A stretch of DNA of 10,432 nucleotides. Origin: an uncultured Clostridia bacterium (lineage in GTDB: Bacteria; Bacillota; Clostridia; Oscillospirales; Acutalibacteraceae). Numbering within the stretch: the stretch's first letter is position 1; every line of letters begins with the position of its first letter. Shown in pieces: positions 6,468 to 10,432 of this stretch. A model generated the notes under the pieces. It worked only from the letters and a program-made list of their open reading frames with translations, searched no databases and was not told the DNA's origin. Position numbers and translations under genes: made by a program. The stretch lies in contig CANQLQ010000043.1 of the NCBI GenBank assembly GCA_947624755.1, forward strand, positions 1 to 10,432, in the 5' to 3' direction.

Positions 6468-7922
6468 TTAGTCCAAAGGAATACTGAAAACAAATTCCAA
6501 ACTTTCTCCGTCAACGCTCCTTGCGCTGATTTCACCGCCGTGCATATTTACTATGGTCTTGACGATATATAAGCCAAGTCCAACGCCTTTAACGTCAAAG
6601 CTTCTCGACTTGTCTACCTTATAAAATCGTTCAAATATTCTCGATATCTCTTCGTCTGTAATTTCTTTGCAGCTGTTTTTGATTGTTATATAGGTTTTAT
6701 CGTCATTATTTTCTGCCTTAACAGATATTATTCCACCTTCGGGCGTAAATTTTACAGCATTGTCGAAAAGATTGTAGATAACCTGCTGGAAAAGATCCCG
6801 GTCGGCATTTATAATTACATTGCCCATTTCTTCAAAGCCTTCGACTCTGATATTTTTTTCGTTGATTTTTTTTTCAAACGACAGCAGTGTTTCAAAAATC
6901 TGATATGAAACATCATATTTCTTCGGTGAAATACTTACTTCGCCCGCTTCAATTTTTGAAAGATTGAGCATTGAAACTACTATTCTTGAAAGTCTTTTAA
7001 CCTCGTTTGAAACAATTGAAAGATATTCAAGCGTCTTTTCACTCGGTACTGTTCCGTCAAGAATACCGTCGATAAAGCCGCCTATTGTCGTCATCGGAGT
7101 TTTCAGCTCATGAGAAACATTGGCAACAAAGCTCTTTTGCGCCTCATCTTCAATTGACAGTTCATATGCCATTTTATTTAGTGACTTCGCAAATTCGCTT
7201 AGATACTCTTCTTTGTAATCTTCGTTTGCTCTGTAATCAAATTCGCCTTTTGCGAAATGATTGGTTACCTCTTTCATTTCTTTGACAGGCACAGTTATTT
7301 TTCTAACAAGTATATACAAAATAAAAAAGCTCGAAACTATAACGACAAAGAAAGTATAGAAAAAAATTCTTGAAATACTGAGCATATAAGGAACAAGTCC
7401 CGTAATTGCATCTTCAACGGCGAAAATTGCCCCTTTTACACTGCCTTCAATAATTATCGGAACAGCAACAACAAATTTTCCGAAGCCGAAAACTTCATCT
7501 CTTGTATAATCTGAAAAACCGTTGTTAAGCGCTCGTTTCATATAGCTTTCGGAAATTATAACCGACTTGTGAATTTCGCATTTTTGAACATGATTTGAAT
7601 TACTTTCATCCGAACAGATAACTATGCGGCCGTCAACATTTGTAATAAAATAATCGGATTGAGTTGAATTTGACATTATTTTAAGGATTTTATTTATCAG
7701 GTTTCCATTGGATTCATCGTTTGCATTTACAAAAATATCGTCAGAAATAGAAGCGATATAATTAGCATTATCGGTCAGAACTTCTATTTTTTCATTCCAC
7801 CATTGAACCGAAATAAAAATCATCAGAAAAGCGCCTACAACAAAGAGATATCCAAAAACAATAGCAATCGTTTTTGAATAATACTTGCGGAACAAAGAGC
7901 CTTTTTTCAATAAGTCTTTCAT
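6468..7922 (-). CDS. Membrane sensor histidine kinase
   Basis: The 484-residue protein starts at the ATG at 7920-7922, with AAAGGAG at 7931-7937. An ATG ten codons upstream lies inside a repeat and has no ribosome binding site. It has a membrane helix at about 18-40, an extracellular sensor of about 140 residues (43-183, probably PAS-like/dCACHE), a second helix at about 184-206 and a HAMP linker (about 207-259). Next come the dimerisation/phosphoacceptor domain with SHELKTP (His271) and an HATPase domain with N box NLFDNAVKF (Asn388), F box IFERFYKVDKSRS (429-441) and G2 box GVGLGLYIVK (446-455). The G1 box, normally DxGxGI, reads NSCKEI (416-421). It probably phosphorylates the regulator encoded at 8838-9524. 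The ligand is unknown. No convincing promoter was found, and a family A repeat begins 5 bp upstream of the ribosome binding site. Confidence 0.95.
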   Translation of the reverse strand: MKDLLKKGSLFRKYYSKTIAIVFGYLFVVGAFLMIFISVQWWNEKIEVLTDNANYIASISDDIFVNANDESNGNLINKILKIMSNSTQSDYFITNVDGRIVICSDESNSNHVQKCEIHKSVIISESYMKRALNNGFSDYTRDEVFGFGKFVVAVPIIIEGSVKGAIFAVEDAITGLVPYMLSISRIFFYTFFVVIVSSFFILYILVRKITVPVKEMKEVTNHFAKGEFDYRANEDYKEEYLSEFAKSLNKMAYELSIEDEAQKSFVANVSHELKTPMTTIGGFIDGILDGTVPSEKTLEYLSIVSNEVKRLSRIVVSMLNLSKIEAGEVSISPKKYDVSYQIFETLLSFEKKINEKNIRVEGFEEMGNVIINADRDLFQQVIYNLFDNAVKFTPEGGIISVKAENNDDKTYITIKNSCKEITDEEISRIFERFYKVDKSRSFDVKGVGLGLYIVKTIVNMHGGEISARSVDGESLEFVFSIPLD

Positions 7923-7942
7923 TGTTTTTTCTCCTTTGATAC

Positions 7943-8082
7943 TAATCATCATTTAAAAACAAGCGCTGAGCGGTGAAAAATTTCTCGTCAGGCAAGTAAG
8001 ACTGTGCAGGTAATACTTTCGTATTTTTAAGCTGTCCTGCGAAAAAATACCGCCGTGAATGTCTGATTTTAAATGAGGATTA
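7943..8082. repeat. Family A hairpin element, copy 2, in the kinase leader
   Basis: Ends are TAATCATCATTTAAAA (7943-7958) and TTTTAAATGAGGATTA (8067-8082), complementary at 15 of 16 positions. Inside, TCAGGCA (7988-7994) pairs with TGTCTGA (8060-8066), including one G-T wobble. The apex is GCAGG (8006-8010) with CCTGC (8036-8040), enclosing AATAC-TTTC-GTATT (8012-8025). The core 7987-8027 matches copy 1 at 39 of 41 positions. Any transcript reading into the kinase gene from upstream would carry this structure directly before the ribosome binding site. Confidence 0.75.
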
Positions 8083-8101
8083 ATGAAGCTCAGATTAAAT
8101 C

Positions 8102-8268
8102 TAAGGAAGCACTGATTAATTCAGGGTGTCCTAATTGGCGAGGAAATTTTTCGTCAGTTTGTTCAAAAATTTGAGGCAATACTTTGTGTATTAACGAGAA
8201 TTTTTGGGTAAACTGACGGAATAATTTACCGTCAAGTAGGGCTGCTTGTATTAATCAGTGATTCCCTA
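8102..8268. repeat. Full-length family B inverted-repeat element
   Basis: This is the clearest copy, 167 bp. The ends TAAGGAAGCACTGATTAAT (8102-8120) and ATTAATCAGTGATTCCCTA (8250-8268) are complementary at 17 of 19 positions. Inner stems are CGTCAGTTT (8152-8160) with AAACTGACG (8210-8218), then CAAAAATT with AATTTTTG, and an apex AATAC-TTTGT-GTATT (8179-8193). The whole element can therefore fold into one long hairpin. TA at each end would fit insertion at a TA target, as with IS630/mariner-type MITEs, but this is inference. There is no coding capacity. Confidence 0.75.
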
Positions 8269-8275
8269 ATGCTCA

Positions 8276-8588
8276 CACGCATGGCGTGGCGGACATCGGC
8301 GGGCATCGCCCGCATGAATTACGCGGGTTGGATTTATGTAAACCTTTACCACTTGCCCCACGGCACGGCTTAGTGCTGAACCTATTTTCGTAATTTTTCA
8401 ATTAGGCAATTTTGCCTCCCCTGAAAGGGGAGGTGTCACACGCAGTGTGACGGAGGGGTGGCGGGCATCGCCTGCACGAATTACGCGGGCACGCATGGCG
8501 TGCGGCAATTACGCGGCAGGCATCGCCTGCACGAATTACGCGGGATAGAAATTATATAAAATTATAATTTTACTCCGCGAAAACACTT
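8276..8588. repeat. Hairpin array with nested GC-rich palindromes
   Basis: The array has one double-hairpin unit at 8276-8327 (CACGC-ATG-GCGTG, and GCGGGC-ATC-GCCCGC at 8299-8313), a different insert (8328-8458), and more units at 8459-8545 (GCGGGC-ATC-GCCTGC at 8461-8475 and GCAGGC-ATC-GCCTGC at 8516-8530). It ends in the 56-bp sequence shared exactly with 3009-3064. The insert holds AGGCAA/TTGCCT (8404-8417), CCTCCCCT-GAA-AGGGGAGG (8415-8433) and GTCACAC-GCA-GTGTGAC (8435-8451), a palindrome type I associate with gut clostridial genomes. No gene is visible. Confidence 0.7.
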
Positions 8589-8591
8589 GGT

Positions 8592-8734
8592 CACTAATTT
8601 GTATGTATCTTTTTATGTTCCAAATCTAAGGTAATACTTTGTGTATTAACGAGAATTTTTGGCAAAGTATTACGGAAAATTTGCAAGCAAGATAAGTATT
8701 ATGCATTAAGCGTAATTTAATCAGAGGTTCCTTA
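8592..8734. repeat. Right half of a further family B element
   Basis: The family B apex AATAC-TTTGT-GTATT occurs at 8634-8648, followed by AACGAGAATTTTTGG exactly as in the full-length copy. TTTAATCAGAGGTTCCTTA (8716-8734) is a diverged family B right end. Part of it (GGCAAAGTATTA, 8661-8672) is shared with 3125-3136. Its left end is replaced by the hairpin array at 8276-8588, as in the copy at 2892-3212. Confidence 0.55.
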
Positions 8735-8760
8735 TTTAATTTCAACTTTTTGTACAGAAA

Positions 8761-8785
8761 CAGACACCGTAAAAAACGATGCCTG
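8761..8785 (-). terminator. Terminator downstream of the response regulator gene
   Basis: On the minus strand CAGGCATCGT and ACGGTGTCTG form a 10-bp stem around a 5-nt TTTTT loop. All ten pairs form in minus-strand RNA, two of them as G-U wobbles. The plus strand would have A-C mismatches at those two places, which points to minus-strand use. The tail is only moderately U-rich (UUUCUGU). It lies 52 bp after the regulator stop codon and would separate its transcript from the kinase gene. Confidence 0.55.
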
Positions 8786-8837
8786 CTTTTATTTATTTTA
8801 ATAAAGAGATGAATCGGTATTAATTCAAAATTTATAA

Positions 8838-9524
8838 TTATTTTACTTCAAATTTGTAACCGACACCCCAGACGGTACTAAGTGACCATTTGTCAGAAAC
8901 GCCTTCAAGCTTTTCACGAAGACGCTTAACGTGAACGTCAACAGTTCTTGAATCGCCGTAATAATCAAAGCCCCAAACTTCATCAAGGAGTTGATCTCTT
9001 GTGAAAACCCGATTCGGATTTTTTGCAAGATGGAAAATAAGCTCCATTTCTTTCGGAGGCGTATCAACTACCACACCGTTGACCTTGAGTTCATAATTTG
9101 TAAGGTTAATAGATAGCTTATCATAGTTGACTTCCTTAATTTCATCCTGTGGATTTGCCGCAAGACGGCGAAGAACAGCCTTGATTCTTGCGACAACCTC
9201 TTTGGTGTCAAACGGCTTTACAATATAATCATCTGCACCGAGTTCGAGTCCGAGAACGCGGTCAAAGACTTCGCCTTTAGCAGTTATCATAATGATCGGA
9301 ACGCTGGAAAACTTCCTGATTTCACGGCATACCTGCCAGCCGTCCATTTTTGGAAGCATTATATCAAGCAGAACAAGTGAAGGCGATTCTTCTTTAAATT
9401 TGCTGACAGCCGAAACGCCGTCATTGGCAATTACAACCTCATATTCTTCCTTTTTAAGGTAGAGCTTGAGAAGTTCGCAAATGTTAAGGTCATCATCAAC
9501 AACCATAATTTTTTCTGCACTCAT
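8838..9524 (-). CDS. OmpR/PhoB-family response regulator
   Basis: This 228-residue cytoplasmic DNA-binding regulator has normal length for the family. The receiver domain (about 1-120) has the acidic pair Asp10/Asp11, phosphoacceptor Asp54 (LVLLDIMLP), Thr81 (MITAKGE) and Lys103 (IVKPF), all conserved. The C-terminal winged helix (about 130-228) has the OmpR-type pattern TPPKEMELIFHL, RDQLLDEVWG, TVDVHVKRLREKL and VWGVGYKF. GGAGG lies 7 nt upstream of the ATG, which fixes the start. The likely partner is the histidine kinase encoded 915 bp downstream. Two-component genes are normally adjacent or overlapping, so the repeat-filled gap is odd. Two tandem promoters precede the gene and a terminator follows, so it is probably transcribed alone. 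Confidence 0.96.
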   Translation of the reverse strand: MSAEKIMVVDDDLNICELLKLYLKKEEYEVVIANDGVSAVSKFKEESPSLVLLDIMLPKMDGWQVCREIRKFSSVPIIMITAKGEVFDRVLGLELGADDYIVKPFDTKEVVARIKAVLRRLAANPQDEIKEVNYDKLSINLTNYELKVNGVVVDTPPKEMELIFHLAKNPNRVFTRDQLLDEVWGFDYYGDSRTVDVHVKRLREKLEGVSDKWSLSTVWGVGYKFEVK

Positions 9525-9557
9525 TTTAATTCCTCCGTTTAACTAATCATATATATT

Positions 9558-9586
9558 ATTATACATTATTTATATTATTATTTCAA
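9558..9586 (-). promoter_or_regulatory. Promoter P1 of the response regulator gene
   Basis: On the minus strand, TTGAAA (9581-9586) is followed by a 17-bp spacer and a consensus TATAAT (9558-9563). The leader would be about 25-30 nt, ending in the GGAGG site. This is the best promoter match in the window. Confidence 0.65.
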
Positions 9587-9601
9587 CTTAAAATCAACTT
9601 T

Positions 9602-9630
9602 ATTATATAATACGAAGAAATTTAAATCAA
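9602..9630 (-). promoter_or_regulatory. Promoter P2 of the response regulator gene
   Basis: On the minus strand, TTGATT (9625-9630), a 17-bp spacer and TATAAT (9602-9607) form a second promoter upstream of P1. It begins 20 bp beyond the argS stop codon. No argS terminator is visible in between, so readthrough from argS is also possible. Confidence 0.5.
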
Positions 9631-9649
9631 ATAACAATTTGTAAAATTT

Positions 9650-10432
9650 TTACATTCTTGCCGGTGCGTCAACCTCAAGCATATTAAGTATACTTTTCAT
9701 TGTATCTTTAACACAAATGCAAAGGCAAAGTCTTGCCTGCATCAGAGATTCATCTTCCGTATTAACTCTGCAAGCGTTATAGAATTTATGGAACAGAGTC
9801 GCAAGCTCAACCGCATAATGCGTTACCTTTGCAGGGTCTAAATTCTTTGCAGCGTTTACTATTACCTGCGGAAGGGTTGAAAGATAACGTATAAGCTCCC
9901 TTTCTTCACTTTCGGTAAGTTTTTCAAGTTCCTCAGCCGAACAATCCCTTGCCGATTTTCCTTCAGAGGCAAGCTTTGCAAGAATACTGCAAATTCTCGC
10001 GTGTGCATATTGGCAGTAGTAAACAGGATTCTGTGAGCTTTGTTCAACGGCAAGGTCAAGGTCAAAGTCCATAAGCGACCCCGGTTCTCTAATATTAAAC
10101 ATAAAGCGTACAGCGTCAATCGGAACTTCATCGAGAAGATCAACGAGAGTTATTGCTTTGCCTGTTCGTTTGGACATTCTTACAACCTCACCGCCGCGAA
10201 CAAGACGGACAAACTGCATAAGAAGAATATCAAGTCTGCTGCTGTCAATACCTATAGCTTCCATTGCACCTTTCATTCTTGCGACGTGACCGTGGTGGTC
10301 AGCGCCCCAGACATCAATCGCTTTTGAAAAACCGCGTTTCTCAAACTTGTTTCTGTGATATGCAATATCAGCGGCAAAATAGGTTGGATTGCCGTTTGCA
10401 CGCACAAGAACATCGTCCTTAAGTTCAAGCTT
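9650..10432 (-). CDS. argS: Arginyl-tRNA synthetase, C-terminal part (runs off window)
   Basis: The frame stays open to the right edge of the window (first visible residues KLELKDDVLVRANG), giving 260 residues of a protein normally about 560 long. The start lies outside. ArgS is the class I synthetase that charges tRNA-Arg. Visible parts are the end of the catalytic core (NPTYFAADIAYH, WGADHHGHVARM) and the KMSKS-type loop RMSKRTGKAITL (about 85-96 of the fragment). The DALR anticodon-binding helical domain begins near SQNPVYYCQYAHARI (about 133-147) and runs to the terminal ARM, a usual ArgS ending. The internal GTG at 10403-10405 is a Val codon, not the start. No break or frameshift is visible. 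The gene is followed by the regulator gene on the same strand after a 125-bp gap holding two promoters. Confidence 0.97.
   Translation of the reverse strand, partial: KLELKDDVLVRANGNPTYFAADIAYHRNKFEKRGFSKAIDVWGADHHGHVARMKGAMEAIGIDSSRLDILLMQFVRLVRGGEVVRMSKRTGKAITLVDLLDEVPIDAVRFMFNIREPGSLMDFDLDLAVEQSSQNPVYYCQYAHARICSILAKLASEGKSARDCSAEELEKLTESEERELIRYLSTLPQVIVNAAKNLDPAKVTHYAVELATLFHKFYNACRVNTEDESLMQARLCLCICVKDTMKSILNMLEVDAPARM

Noticed and set aside
7923..7952. Upstream ATG adding 10 residues to the kinase
   Set aside because: It lies in the family A repeat and the added codons would read through the real ribosome binding site (7931-7937).
8276..8588. Riboswitch or structured regulatory RNA in the regulator-kinase gap
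   Set aside because: The hairpins recur elsewhere in a different gene context and are explained as repeats. No known riboswitch core motif was recognised.
10427..10432. HindIII site at the right edge as a cloning junction
   Set aside because: AAGCTT also occurs inside the window (for example 6364-6369), so the edge position is uninformative.

Overview
The window looks like chromosomal DNA of a low-to-moderate GC Gram-positive bacterium, most likely a gut-type clostridium of the Oscillospiraceae/Ruminococcaceae kind. This rests on strong AGGAGG-type ribosome binding sites, AT-rich sigma-A-like promoters, a proofreading-deficient DNA polymerase I, an OmpR-type regulator and kinase beside a membrane-anchored HtrA protease, and intergenic hairpin repeats of a kind common in that group. 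The genus is not determined.

Layout, left to right. Positions 1-270 hold a GC-rich hairpin region of unknown nature and a terminator. polA (275-2872, minus) is divergent from dusB (3481-4449, plus). The 608 bp between them hold two inverted-repeat elements on either side of a central promoter zone. dusB is convergent with htrA (4683-6362, minus), and a perfect 9-bp-stem terminator lies between them. A sensor histidine kinase gene (6468-7922, minus) lies 105 bp upstream of htrA. The response regulator gene (8838-9524, minus) comes next, but 915 bp of repeats separate it from the kinase. The C-terminal part of argS (9650-10432, minus) runs off the right edge.

The genes are ordinary: replication/repair (polA), tRNA modification (dusB), tRNA charging (argS) and a probable envelope-stress module (regulator, kinase, HtrA). 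The two-component pair plus HtrA resembles CssRS/HtrA-type arrangements, but the ligand and regulon cannot be read from the sequence.

The unusual part is the intergenic DNA. At least two families of non-coding, long-inverted-repeat (MITE-like) elements occur. Family A has about 140-150 bp and two copies. Family B has TIRs around a CTGATTAAT core and occurs as one full-length copy, one copy carrying an insertion, one internally deleted copy, one half copy and two end remnants. Both families share an AATAC-loop-GTATT hairpin apex. Short hairpin units with a 42-bp period and compensatory base changes are inserted into B-type elements. These elements fall in gene leaders (polA, dusB, kinase), and one B end appears to have become the dusB/htrA terminator. 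No transposase is encoded in the window.
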